Below are positions 16,106 through 24,008 of a DNA stretch of 64,000 bases, in pieces. Below the pieces are notes generated by a model, which worked only from the letters and a program-made list of their open reading frames with translations, was not told the DNA's origin and did no database searches. Numbering within the stretch: position 1 is the first letter of the stretch; each line of letters begins with the position of its first letter. Source of the stretch: Micromonospora violae (lineage in GTDB: Bacteria; Actinomycetota; Actinomycetes; Mycobacteriales; Micromonosporaceae); contig NZ_SHKK01000001.1 in NCBI RefSeq assembly GCF_004217135.1, forward strand, positions 2,604,001 through 2,668,000, written 5' to 3'. Both the position numbers and the translations under genes were made by a program.

Positions 16106-17392
16106 TTACTTCGCCTCGTCGTCGAGGAACTTCTGGAACGCCGCGTTCGCGGTGTCCGCCGAGGCGGCGGCGTCCTTGCCGGTGATCGCGTCGACGATCG
16201 GCTGGCCGACGATCTCCCGCGCCTGCGCGACCTTGACCACCAGCGGGCGGTCGTGTCCGACGCCGTTGGCGGTGCTGGCCGCGTTGGCCTCGGCCAGGTC
16301 CTTCGGCAGGGTCGCGGTGCTCGCCGGGTTCGCCCAGACCGAGGTGCGGGCGCCGGGGACGCCGGCGGTCTGCTGCGCCAGCGACTGCTCCTTGCCGGCC
16401 GCCCACTGGATGAACTTCCAGGCGTTGTCCTTGTTCTCCGAGCTGTCGTTCACGCCGAGCGCCCAGGACGGGATGTTGTACGGCTTCGAGCCGGCCGGAC
16501 CGGCCGGGAAGGGCGCGAAGCCGACGGTGTCGACGACCTTGGACTTGGTCGGGTCGGTGGCGTTCTTGTAGAGCGAGTTGGCCTCGGTGTAGAAGGCCGC
16601 CTTGCCCTGCGTGAAGATGGCCATCGCCTCGGACCAGCTCATGTCGGTGCTGATGTTCTCCGGGCCGTGGTCGCGGAGCAGCCCGCCGTAGTAGGCGTAC
16701 GCCTGCTTGGCCTGCTCGGTGTTGACCGTGGCCTTTCCGCTGGAGTCCACGAAGTCGCCGCCGAAGCTGAAGAGGAAGCTGGAGAACTGCGTGACGGCGG
16801 CAGCCTTGCCGGTGCGCGCGACGAAGCCGGCGACGCCGGGGTTGTCGGCCTCGACCTTCGCGGCCTGCGCCTTGAGCTCGTCGAGGGTCTTCGGCGGCGC
16901 GGTGAAGCCCGACTTGGTCAGCAGGTCCTTGCGGTAGTAGAGGACCTCCTGCTCGGTGATGATCGGCAGACCGACGATCTTGTCCTCGTAGGTTGTCGCC
17001 TGCATCGGCCCGGCCTGGAAGTCGCCGACCTCGAACGCGCTGTCGGCCTTGGCCTTCTCGCTCAGGTCGGCGAGGTACTTGTTCTTGCCGAACAGCTTCC
17101 CCTCCTGCAGGGGGCGGTACATCATCACGTCCAGGTCGTCGGCGCCGGCGTTCAGCTTGACGTTGTACTGGTCGGACAGCTGGTCCTCACCGAGCTGGGT
17201 GACGTCCACCTTGAGGCCGGACTGCTTCTCGAACTCCGGCAGGGCCTTCTTGATGTTCTCGGTCCACACGTGGTTGACCAGTGTCACGCGAACGGTCTTC
17301 GAGTCCCCGCCTCCGTCGCCGCCGCCGCAGGCGGTCAGGCTCATGGCGGCTACCACGGCCAGAGAAGTGCCGATTGCCGATCGACGTCGCAC
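16106..17392 (-). CDS. Sugar ABC transporter substrate-binding lipoprotein
   Basis: 428 residues from GTG 17392, which has AAGGAG nine bases upstream; an ATG further upstream (17464) is rejected because it precedes the promoter-proximal spacing and lacks a signal. The N-terminus is a lipoprotein signal with lipobox LTAC (Cys about residue 22) followed by a Gly-rich spacer. The remainder is a family-1 (MalE-type) solute-binding fold. It is the first gene of the operon with two permeases, dgoD, manD and gntK, so the ligand is probably a sugar acid or a sugar that yields galactonate/mannonate. The adjacent divergent GntR regulator supports substrate control. Confidence 0.9.
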   Translation of the reverse strand: MRRRSAIGTSLAVVAAMSLTACGGGDGGGDSKTVRVTLVNHVWTENIKKALPEFEKQSGLKVDVTQLGEDQLSDQYNVKLNAGADDLDVMMYRPLQEGKLFGKNKYLADLSEKAKADSAFEVGDFQAGPMQATTYEDKIVGLPIITEQEVLYYRKDLLTKSGFTAPPKTLDELKAQAAKVEADNPGVAGFVARTGKAAAVTQFSSFLFSFGGDFVDSSGKATVNTEQAKQAYAYYGGLLRDHGPENISTDMSWSEAMAIFTQGKAAFYTEANSLYKNATDPTKSKVVDTVGFAPFPAGPAGSKPYNIPSWALGVNDSSENKDNAWKFIQWAAGKEQSLAQQTAGVPGARTSVWANPASTATLPKDLAEANAASTANGVGHDRPLVVKVAQAREIVGQPIVDAITGKDAAASADTANAAFQKFLDDEAK

Positions 17393-17451
17393 GCTTGTCT
17401 CTCCTTCTGTCGTGGCCGCCGCCCCTGTGGGAGCCGCTACCTCGGTGTTAC

Positions 17452-17498
17452 ATCCGCTTAACATCGGGATGCTAGGCCGAAAAAGCGGATCATTTCAA
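17452..17498 (-). promoter_or_regulatory. Promoter of the sugar-acid operon with flanking inverted repeat
   Basis: On the minus strand a TTGAAA -35 (17493-17498) and TAGCAT -10 (17469-17474) are 18 bases apart. An 8-bp perfect inverted repeat, ATCCGCTT (17452-17459) and AAGCGGAT (17483-17490), brackets the -10 element, a good position for a repressor. The promoter is confidently placed; the operator role is inference. Confidence 0.65.
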
Positions 17499-17503
17499 GA
17501 GAG

Positions 17504-17523
17504 AGATCTAACTGATACGATCT
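17504..17523 (+). promoter_or_regulatory. Leaderless promoter and possible operator of the GntR gene
   Basis: TACGAT (17516-17521) is a TAnnnT -10 element six bases before the GTG start at 17528, the pattern of a leaderless transcript. It sits in an imperfect palindrome with 5-bp arms, AGATC (17504-17508) and GATCT (17519-17523), which could allow autoregulation. Confidence 0.5.
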
Positions 17524-17527
17524 TTCT

Positions 17528-18295
17528 GTGGAACCGTCCTCACTAGACGCTGCGGCCGCTCAGACCGTCCCTGCCGAGACGGGGCTGCACGCCCGTGTCC
17601 TCGACCACCTCGGCACCGCCATCTGCGGCGGCGAGCTCGCACCCGGGGCGGTCCTCAACATCGACGAGCTGGTCGACCGGTACGCCGTCTCCCGCTCGGT
17701 CGTCCGCGAGGTGCTGCGGGTGCTCGCCTCGATCGGATTCATCGAGGCACGCCGACGGGTGGGCGTGATGATCCGACCGGCGAGCGCGTGGAACGTCTTC
17801 GACCCGCAGGTGATCCGCTGGCGTCTCGCCTCGGCCGGCCGGATGGCCCAGCTCCGGTCGATCACCGAACTACGCACCGCCGTCGAACCGCACGCGGCGT
17901 TCCTGGCCGCCAGCCGCATCGGCCGCGACGAGGCGAGCGACCTCGTCGGGCTGGCCGCGAAGATGTGGGCGGCCGGCGAGGCCGGCGACGAGGAGCGCTT
18001 CCTGCACCTCGACATCGAATTTCATCGGCGCGTCCTGCTCGCCTCCGGCAACGAGATGTTCGTCCGGCTCCAGGATCTGGTCGCCGAGGTGCTCACCGGC
18101 CGGCACAAGCACCACCTCATGCCACACCACCCGCACGAACAGGCCCTCCAGATGCACGCCGATGTCGCCCAGGCGATCCAGCGACGCGACGGCGAGCGCG
18201 CCCGGCAGGCGATGGTGCAGCTGATGGAGCAGGCTTTCGACGAGATGAAGTCGCTGTGGGAGCAGACCGGCAGGCCCGAGCACGGCACCGGGTAG
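17528..18295 (+). CDS. GntR-family (FadR subfamily) transcriptional regulator
   Basis: 255 residues. N-terminal winged helix (about 20-85; LNIDELVDRYAVSRSVVREVLRVLASIGFIEARR) and C-terminal FCD ligand domain with the metal-binding His/Asp pattern (HLDIEFHR and the late HADVAQAI). FCD regulators usually sense organic or sugar acids. It is divergent from the sugar-acid transporter operon, whose promoter lies 30-60 bases away, so it is the likely repressor of that operon, with galactonate or a keto-deoxy acid as effector (inference). GTG start; apparently leaderless. Confidence 0.88.
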   Translation: MEPSSLDAAAAQTVPAETGLHARVLDHLGTAICGGELAPGAVLNIDELVDRYAVSRSVVREVLRVLASIGFIEARRRVGVMIRPASAWNVFDPQVIRWRLASAGRMAQLRSITELRTAVEPHAAFLAASRIGRDEASDLVGLAAKMWAAGEAGDEERFLHLDIEFHRRVLLASGNEMFVRLQDLVAEVLTGRHKHHLMPHHPHEQALQMHADVAQAIQRRDGERARQAMVQLMEQAFDEMKSLWEQTGRPEHGTG

Positions 18296-18333
18296 CGACC
18301 AGCGCGTGCGTCAGTCGGTACGGAGGCTGCGCG

Positions 18334-18447
18334 TCAGGACAGGGACGTCTCCTGCACCGTGTCCTCGGCGTCCTCGAACGAGCCGAGCATCCGGTAGCAG
18401 TGCACGTGCAGCTCCCGCCGGTGCCGCTGTGCCAGCCCCGAGAACGC
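18334..18447 (-). pseudogene. Remnant of an ECF sigma factor (region 2 N-terminal part)
   Basis: A 37-codon minus-strand segment ending in TGA at 18334 contains RRELHVHCYRMLGSFEDAED, then VQET, the typical start of sigma region 2 of the large ECF sigma factors with a SnoaL-type C-terminus. In those proteins about 280 more residues follow; here the frame stops directly after the core. No promoter-recognition part is present. It is read as a deletion remnant. Confidence 0.65.
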
Positions 18448-18522
18448 TGATCCGACAGCGACCGACGGCAGCTGGTCGCACCAACCCGCACGGTCGTCGT
18501 GGGGCAGACGCCCCGACCAGCC

Positions 18523-18560
18523 TGATGACTCACCGGCATCACGATGCCGGTGAGTCATCA
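18523..18560. repeat. Perfect 17-bp inverted repeat (hairpin, CACG loop)
   Basis: TGATGACTCACCGGCAT (18523-18539) is followed after four bases by its exact reverse complement (18544-18560). It has no T-run and does not lie between convergent complete genes. It may be the terminator of a lost gene, a REP-like element or a site left by the event that truncated the sigma gene. Confidence 0.6.
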
Positions 18561-18722
18561 CGCTCGCGGGCGCATCCGCCGCTCGACGGAGCACCCGGGC
18601 GGAACCACCCTCGCCGGTCGCCGTACGGATCGCCCCGCCCACGACTGTGAACTGGGAGGTCTCGTCGACGTGCCCGAGCTGTACGTTTCGTTTCCGCACG
18701 GCCTGGGGGACGCGGCGCGGTC

Positions 18723-19631
18723 CTACCGTGCGGTGCCGCCACCCGATCGGCCCGCACCGGCGGAGGGCCGGTGCGCGATGCGCGGCGCCCGCACGGCGGA
18801 GGCGTTGCCGGCGCCGGGGCGGTAGTCCCGGGCCGCGCTGGCCACCATCTCGTCGGCATCGCGGGCGAGCGCCTGCCGGATGTGCGGCGGAACGACGTCG
18901 GACGTCGCCATCGCCAGTCGGACCTGCACCGCGCGGTCGTCGACCAGGCGGGCCAGATCCGCCTCGCTCAGCTCGACGGCCCGCACCAGCGCGGCACGGA
19001 CGTCGACCACCGGGTCCGCGGCGAGCGCGCTGCGCTGCTCGGCGGTGGTCCGCGGGTTGCGGGCCACCCCCTTGCGTACGCGTGCGGTGCGATCGGCCAG
19101 CAGGGCGGTGATCACCTCGGGGTCGTGGGTGTGGGTGGCGAGCCGTTCCCGTACCTCGGGTGAGACATCGTCGATCAGCCGGGCGGCCAGCTCCGGCTCC
19201 AGGTCCCGACTCTCCGCGAGGAGACCGCGCAGCTCCTTGTCCGAGGTTTCCGCCATGACCCGGCGGATCGACTCGTCGCAGGCCGGGTTGCCGGCGACCG
19301 CCCAGCGGACCCACCGGTCGGCGTCCTTCACCAGGCGCATGAGGTTGGCGATCGAAGCGGAGGGGTTTCTCGCCACGGCCTCCCGGACCTGACGATCGTG
19401 GTCGCGGGTGAGCGGTCGCAGGGCCTGCGCGGGCGCGTCGGGCCGGGCGGCGACGGCCTTGCGGACCACGGGCGACGGGTCGGACGCCAGGTCGATGAGG
19501 GTCATGTGCGGCGTCGTGGGGTCCTGGGCGAGGGCGAGCCGGGCGTCAGCGCTGCCACCGATCGGACGGTGGGCGGTGGTGCCGGACTCGCTGTGACGGT
19601 CGGCCGCGCCGACATCCTGCTGTTTCCCCAT
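18723..19631 (-). CDS. Leucine-rich-repeat-variant / HEAT-like repeat protein
   Basis: 302 residues made almost entirely of about 24-residue helical repeats with the pattern L-xx-D-xx-VR-xVA-RP/NP (for example SPVVRKAVAARP, RQVREAVARNP, RWVRWAVAGNP, ARVRKGVARNP, VDVRAALVRA). This is the variant leucine-rich-repeat (LRV) class, an all-helical solenoid thought to bind proteins. There is no signal peptide or membrane segment, so it is cytoplasmic; its partner is unknown. The C-terminus is a basic, Pro/Ala-rich tail. It is divergent from the unknown gene at 19695, with only 63 bases between starts, which suggests a shared control region. Confidence 0.75.
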   Translation of the reverse strand: MGKQQDVGAADRHSESGTTAHRPIGGSADARLALAQDPTTPHMTLIDLASDPSPVVRKAVAARPDAPAQALRPLTRDHDRQVREAVARNPSASIANLMRLVKDADRWVRWAVAGNPACDESIRRVMAETSDKELRGLLAESRDLEPELAARLIDDVSPEVRERLATHTHDPEVITALLADRTARVRKGVARNPRTTAEQRSALAADPVVDVRAALVRAVELSEADLARLVDDRAVQVRLAMATSDVVPPHIRQALARDADEMVASAARDYRPGAGNASAVRAPRIAHRPSAGAGRSGGGTAR

Positions 19632-19694
19632 GGCGCAATCATGTCACGCACCGATCTGGCATTCGGCAGCCGACAGCGCTTACCCTCTTCGATC

Positions 19695-20738
19695 GTGATC
19701 TCGACTGTGTGGCGGATCCTCACCCGCCAGATCGATACCAACCAGGCTCAGGACGACACCGTGCTGCGCGAGGCGTGCACGCAGGCGCGGTACGGCTCTG
19801 ACCGCGAGCCGGCCCGCAAGGCCATGGCTGCCACCCGGGGGGATTACGACCGTCGGGCGCGGTACGTCCGCGTGCTGGCCGAATCGACAGCTGGTGGGCT
19901 GGGATCCCGAGTCGACCGGACGACCGGCCGGGTCGACACGGACGCCGCGTGGACCGACCAGTGGGCGGCACGCGCGCCCAACAATCCGGACGCGCAGCTC
20001 GTCCGTGCCCATTCTCTGATGTCACGAGCCTGGGAGGTACGCGGCGGGGACTGGGCCTCCGCCGTCCGGCCAGAGCAGTGGGCGGAGTTCCACCGCCTCC
20101 TGGAACTGGCCGGACAGGTGAACGACCTGGCCCGGCACCTGGCACCCGAGGACCCGACGCCGTGGGCAAACCAGTTGGAGCTCATGATCGACCAGGGCGC
20201 GTCGACCGAGGAGATCGAGGAGACGTGGCGTGAGTTGACCCGGCTGGACCCCTGGCATCGGCAAGGGCACGCCCTCAAGCTGACCTACCACTGCAAGAAG
20301 TGGGGCGGGTCGCACGAGGCGATGTTCGACTTCGCCAGGTCGGTCGCCGCCGCGGCGCCCGCAGGCTCGCCGTTGCACGTGCTGCCCGTGTGCGCCGCCG
20401 CCGAATGGGCGTTGTGGGAGCACGATCGCGAGTCGCCGGATAGCACCGCCGACGAGATCGGCCAGCGATGGCGGCAGGACCCGATCATGCAATCCGATCT
20501 CGACAACGCGTTGTCTCTGTGGTTTCACCAGCCAGCCAACCGGCACGCCGACTGGCTCAACGACGCGAACTTCTTGGCGTACGGGCTGGCGCGCACCGGC
20601 CGCGACGCGGACGCCGCGCCGGTCTTCGCGTCGATCGGCCGGTACATGACAACCGTTCCGTGGTCCTGGTGGGGTGACCGTGTGCGCGGCGACGCGGCCT
20701 TCATCCGAGCACGCCGCCGCGCCCGCCGCGCTGCCTGA
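19695..20738 (+). CDS. Hypothetical protein with helical (TPR-like) character
   Basis: 347 residues from GTG 19695. This start is chosen because TACCCT (19681-19686), a TAnnnT -10 box, lies eight bases before it, suggesting a leaderless transcript; in-frame starts upstream (for example ATG 19641) would run into the divergent gene's promoter. I do not recognise a family. It is soluble, rich in Trp (WADQWAAR-like stretches, WRQDPIMQSDLDNALSLWFHQ) and mostly helical, with segments such as PNNPDAQLVRAHSLMSRAW and DLARHLAPEDPTPWANQLELM that resemble TPR-type pairs counting 'tasks' along a solenoid. The C-terminus is strongly basic. No catalytic motif is seen. Confidence 0.7.
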   Translation: MISTVWRILTRQIDTNQAQDDTVLREACTQARYGSDREPARKAMAATRGDYDRRARYVRVLAESTAGGLGSRVDRTTGRVDTDAAWTDQWAARAPNNPDAQLVRAHSLMSRAWEVRGGDWASAVRPEQWAEFHRLLELAGQVNDLARHLAPEDPTPWANQLELMIDQGASTEEIEETWRELTRLDPWHRQGHALKLTYHCKKWGGSHEAMFDFARSVAAAAPAGSPLHVLPVCAAAEWALWEHDRESPDSTADEIGQRWRQDPIMQSDLDNALSLWFHQPANRHADWLNDANFLAYGLARTGRDADAAPVFASIGRYMTTVPWSWWGDRVRGDAAFIRARRRARRAA

Positions 20739-20753
20739 CGCGCATCGGCACGA

Positions 20754-21509
20754 TCAGCGCTGGGCCGGCAACCGCAGGCCGGACATGCCACCGTCCACCG
20801 GCAACGACGACCCGGTCACCGACCCGGTCGCGGGCGACGCGAGATAGACGACGGCGGCGGCCACCTCGTCGGCGGTCACCAGGCGGCCGGTCGGCTGTCG
20901 GGACGCCAGGTACCGCTTCTCCGCCGTCGGGTCCGCGGCACCGGCGAGCAGGCGGGACACCCAGGGCGTGTCGACGGTGCCGGGGGCGACACAGTTGACC
21001 CGGACGCCCTCCGTGACCAGGTCGGCGGCCATGGCGAGGGTGAGGGCGTGCACGGCACCCTTCGACGCCGAGTACAGGGCGCGTCTGGGTATACCGGTGG
21101 TCGCCGCGATGGAGGAGATGTTGACGATCGCTGCGGACGACGACCGGCGCAGGTACGGCAGGGCGACGGCGCTGGTGCGGGCCACGCCGGAGACGTTGAC
21201 GTCGAGTACCCTGCTCCACTGCTCGTCGTCGTTCTCCTCCACCGTGCCCACGGCCGAGATGGCGGCGTTGTTCACCAGGATGTCGACGCCGCCGAACGCC
21301 TCGGCGACCGAGGCGACGGCCGCGCTGAGCGAGGACCGGTCGGCCACGTCCGCCCGGACGCCGAGGACGCCGGCGTCCTCGGGCAGACCGGACAGATCCA
21401 GGTCCAGCACTCCCACCCGGGCGCCGGCGGCACGGAAGGCCCGCACACAGGCGAGCCCGATCCCCGATCCGCCTCCGGTCACCACCGCCACGAGGCCGTC
21501 ACACCGCAT
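20754..21509 (-). CDS. Short-chain dehydrogenase/reductase
   Basis: 251 residues, a classical SDR. NAD(P)-binding TGGGSGIG at about 11-18 and the acidic DLD at the end of the second strand (favouring NAD); NNAA motif around 87; catalytic Ser in NISSIA, and YSASK with Tyr and Lys about 146-150. AAAGGGGAG precedes the ATG. It sits 89 bases downstream of a FAH-family hydrolase on the same strand. In the non-phosphorylating L-fucose pathway an SDR oxidises 2-keto-3-deoxy-L-fuconate to the 2,4-diketo acid that a FAH-fold hydrolase then splits. That assignment here is inference from the pair. Confidence 0.85.
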   Translation of the reverse strand: MRCDGLVAVVTGGGSGIGLACVRAFRAAGARVGVLDLDLSGLPEDAGVLGVRADVADRSSLSAAVASVAEAFGGVDILVNNAAISAVGTVEENDDEQWSRVLDVNVSGVARTSAVALPYLRRSSSAAIVNISSIAATTGIPRRALYSASKGAVHALTLAMAADLVTEGVRVNCVAPGTVDTPWVSRLLAGAADPTAEKRYLASRQPTGRLVTADEVAAAVVYLASPATGSVTGSSLPVDGGMSGLRLPAQR

Positions 21510-21598
21510 GCTGCTCTCCCCTTTCGAGTAGGTGTCGCACCGCCACCGACGCGGCGGTGCGCTCGTGCGTGTCGCAGCTCCTCAGGCCCGGACCGCCA

Positions 21599-22438
21599 TC
21601 AGGCGTTCCGCAGTGGGTTGCGTTGCCGGCCGAGGCCGTCGATCTCGACCTCCATCACGTCGTCGGCGGCGAGGTACGGGAACCGGCCGGAGAGCCCCAC
21701 TCCCTGTGGGGTGCCGGTGTTGATGACGTCGCCTGGTTCCAGGACGGTGTACTGGGACAGGTGCCAGATCAGGTACGCCACGTCGAAGATCATGTCTTTG
21801 GTGCTGGAGTCCTGGCGGGGCTCGCCGTTGACCCAGGACCGCAGCCGTAGCGCCTGCGGGTCAGCGACCTCGTCGGCGGTGACCAGCCACGGGCCGAGCG
21901 GTTGGAACGTCTCGCAGGACTTGCCCTTGGACCACTGGCCGCCGGAGACGGCGAGTTGGAAGTCCCGCTCGGAGACGTCGTTGGAGAGCACGTACCCGGC
22001 GATGTGCCCGAGGGCGTCGGCCGGTGCGGCCAGGTAGCGGGCCGGTCGGCCGATCACCACCGCCAACTCCACCTCCCAGTCGGTCTTCGTGGATCCGCGC
22101 GGGATCAGGACCTCGTCGTACGGGCCGACGACGGTGTTGGGCGCCTTGTAGAAGATGATCGGGTCGGTCGGTGGCGCGGCCCCCGACTCGGCGGCGTGCG
22201 CGGCGTAGTTCTGCCCTACACAGAGCACCACCCCGGGCCGGGCGATCGGTGCGCCGACCCGCTGACCGGTGACGTCGATCTCGGGCAGGTCGGTGGCCTC
22301 GCGGACCAGCCGGACGCCGTCGCCGGCCAGGAACCCGCCGTCGATGTCGGCGGTGATCGACGAGAGGTCGAAGTGCCGCCCGTCGACGTACAGCACGGGG
22401 CGTTCCCGCCCCAAGGGCCCGACGCGCATGAATCTCAC
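21599..22438 (-). CDS. Fumarylacetoacetate hydrolase-family enzyme (possible 2,4-diketo-3-deoxyfuconate hydrolase)
   Basis: 279 residues from GTG 22438 (GGAGG seven bases upstream). C-terminal FAH fold: VGQNYAAHAAE (catalytic His region, about 74-84), the metal-ligand block DWEVELAVVIG, SNDVSERDFQ, WSKGKSCETFQPLGPWLV and NTGTPQGVG. Enzymes of this subfamily cleave C-C bonds of diketo acids with Mg2+/Mn2+. With the SDR it could split 2,4-diketo-3-deoxy-L-fuconate into pyruvate and L-lactate; the adjacent LutABC lactate-oxidation genes fit this. The same family also serves aromatic meta-cleavage pathways, so the substrate is inferred. Confidence 0.85.
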   Translation of the reverse strand: MRFMRVGPLGRERPVLYVDGRHFDLSSITADIDGGFLAGDGVRLVREATDLPEIDVTGQRVGAPIARPGVVLCVGQNYAAHAAESGAAPPTDPIIFYKAPNTVVGPYDEVLIPRGSTKTDWEVELAVVIGRPARYLAAPADALGHIAGYVLSNDVSERDFQLAVSGGQWSKGKSCETFQPLGPWLVTADEVADPQALRLRSWVNGEPRQDSSTKDMIFDVAYLIWHLSQYTVLEPGDVINTGTPQGVGLSGRFPYLAADDVMEVEIDGLGRQRNPLRNA

Positions 22439-22481
22439 GAACCAACCTCCAGTGCGTAGGCAGCGACAGCGCCCTACCTAT

Positions 22482-22493
22482 TTCCTATAGGAT
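22482..22493. promoter_or_regulatory. Palindromic operator candidate (TTCCTATAGGAT)
   Basis: An 8-bp perfect palindrome CCTATAGG (22484-22491) with A/T flanks lies in the 117-base divergent gap between the FAH gene and the GntR gene. A TAGTGT -10 candidate for the GntR gene lies at 22504-22509, so the palindrome would cover its -35 region. Short A/T-flanked palindromes are typical of FadR-subfamily operators. Confidence 0.5.
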
Positions 22494-22555
22494 GTTGCCT
22501 TGCTAGTGTGTACTCGCTCACACCGGCACCGTCAAGGGGTTGCTGAGGAGACGAG

Positions 22556-23275
22556 ATGACCCAGCAGGAACCTCGCGATGGTCGACTCCGTCCCGCCCGT
22601 CGACTCACCCTCGCCGAGGACGTCTACGAGTCGATAAAGGCCCTCGTCATGGACCACATCCTTCCCCCCGGCGAGCGGGTCAACATCGACGCGCTCGCCC
22701 GGGAGCTGGATGTCTCCCCCACCCCGGTCCGCGAGGCCCTCGCCCGGCTGGAGGCCGACGGCCTGGTCCGCAAACGCCCGCTCTCCGGTTACACCACCAC
22801 GCCGCTGCTGAGCGGCGCCGAGTTCGACGACCTGTTCGACGTCCGCCACCTGCTGGAGGGCGCCACGGCCGGGCGGGCCGCCACGCACGCCTCCCCCGAA
22901 GCACGTCACCGGATCAGCGTCGAGGCGGCAGCGACCATCGACGTCGAGGCCGGCGACGGGTACCGCCGACACGCCGCCTTCACCGCGCTGGACACGAAGT
23001 TCCACGACCTGATCGCCGAGGCCGCCGGCAGCCCACTGCTGCGCGACACCATCACGCGGCTGCACTCACACCTGCACCTGCATCGGCTGTACTTCCCGGT
23101 CGCCGGCGCGTCGGACACCAGAACCGAGCACCAGCGCATCGCCGCCGCCATCGTCGCCGGCGACGCGGCCGCCGCCACCGAGGCGATGCGCGCCCACCTC
23201 AGCGCCGCCCGGGAGCGCCACCTGCCCGCCTTCGACCAGCTCCCCGCCCCCGGGACACCGCGCGACGCGGCGTGA
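22556..23275 (+). CDS. GntR-family (FadR subfamily) regulator, probably of lactate/deoxy-sugar genes
   Basis: 239 residues, GAGGAG before ATG 22556. Winged helix about 18-82 (ELDVSPTPVREALARLEADGLV) and FCD domain (DLFDVRHLLEG, DTKFHDLIAEAAG, EHQRIAAAI) with the metal/acid-binding His residues. It is 28 bases upstream of lutA on the same strand and divergent from the FAH/SDR pair, so one regulator can control both halves. The related LldR/LutR regulators respond to L-lactate; the effector here may be lactate or a keto-deoxy acid. Confidence 0.88.
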   Translation: MTQQEPRDGRLRPARRLTLAEDVYESIKALVMDHILPPGERVNIDALARELDVSPTPVREALARLEADGLVRKRPLSGYTTTPLLSGAEFDDLFDVRHLLEGATAGRAATHASPEARHRISVEAAATIDVEAGDGYRRHAAFTALDTKFHDLIAEAAGSPLLRDTITRLHSHLHLHRLYFPVAGASDTRTEHQRIAAAIVAGDAAAATEAMRAHLSAARERHLPAFDQLPAPGTPRDAA

Positions 23276-23303
23276 CCCACCCCGACAGATCCGAGGAGCC
23301 GCC

Positions 23304-24008
23304 ATGCGGATCGCCCTCTTCATCACCTGCGTCAACGACCTCGCGTTCCCGGCCACCGGCATCGCGGTCACCCGCATCCTGCGGCGACTCGGCCACACCG
23401 TCGACTTCCCCGCCGACCAGACCTGCTGCGGGCAGATGCACGCCAACACGGGTTACCGGGCCGAGGCCATGCCGATGGTGCGCAACTACGTCGACGTCTT
23501 CGACTCCTACGACGCCGTCGTCGTGCCGTCCGGGTCGTGCACCGCGATGATCCGCGACCAGTACCCGCGCCTGCACCCGCCCGCCACCTCGGTGGCCGCC
23601 CGCACCTACGAGCTGTCCGAACTGCTCGTCGACGTGCTCGGCGTCACCGACGTCGGCGCCGAGTTCCCGGAGACGGTCACCTACCACCCCACCTGCCACG
23701 GCCTGCGGATGCTGCGCCTCGGCGACCGGCCGCTGACCCTGCTGCGTCAGGTGCGCGGCATCCAGCTGGTCGAGCTGGGCGACGCCGAGGAGTGCTGCGG
23801 TTTCGGCGGCACGTTCGCCCTGAAGAACCCGGACGTCTCCACCGCCATGCTCACCGACAAGTGCGCCCGGGTCCGCGACACCGGAGCGCGGGTGCTCGCC
23901 GCGGCCGACAACTCCTGCCTAGCGCACATCGGCGGCGGCCTGGACCGCCACCGCTCGGGCGTACGGGCCATGCACTACGCCGATATTCTCGCCGGGGCCA
24001 GCTCATGA
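23304..24008 (+). CDS. lutA: L-lactate oxidation complex Fe-S subunit LutA
   Basis: 234 residues with two CCG domains: DQTCCGQ (about 41) and ECCGFGG (about 162), plus the THPTCHG-like TYHPTCHG site before the second. The LutABC complex oxidises L-lactate to pyruvate and feeds electrons to the respiratory chain. GAGGAG precedes the ATG. The next gene starts inside its stop codon (ATGA). Confidence 0.9.
   Translation: MRIALFITCVNDLAFPATGIAVTRILRRLGHTVDFPADQTCCGQMHANTGYRAEAMPMVRNYVDVFDSYDAVVVPSGSCTAMIRDQYPRLHPPATSVAARTYELSELLVDVLGVTDVGAEFPETVTYHPTCHGLRMLRLGDRPLTLLRQVRGIQLVELGDAEECCGFGGTFALKNPDVSTAMLTDKCARVRDTGARVLAAADNSCLAHIGGGLDRHRSGVRAMHYADILAGASS

Larger units (their letters stand above)
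18296..18722. other. Intergenic region holding a gene remnant and a long hairpin
   Basis: 427 bases between the GntR gene and the repeat-protein gene. Besides the sigma remnant (18334-18447) and the hairpin (18523-18560), nothing recognisable was found. Short frames on both strands lack family resemblance and ribosome-binding sites. Confidence 0.5.

Noticed and set aside
18647..18790. A short plus-strand frame with CPSC and VRCRH, resembling a zinc ribbon
   Set aside because: The second half of the ribbon lacks the final Cys, there is no ribosome-binding site, and the frame then runs antisense through the LRV gene; probably chance.
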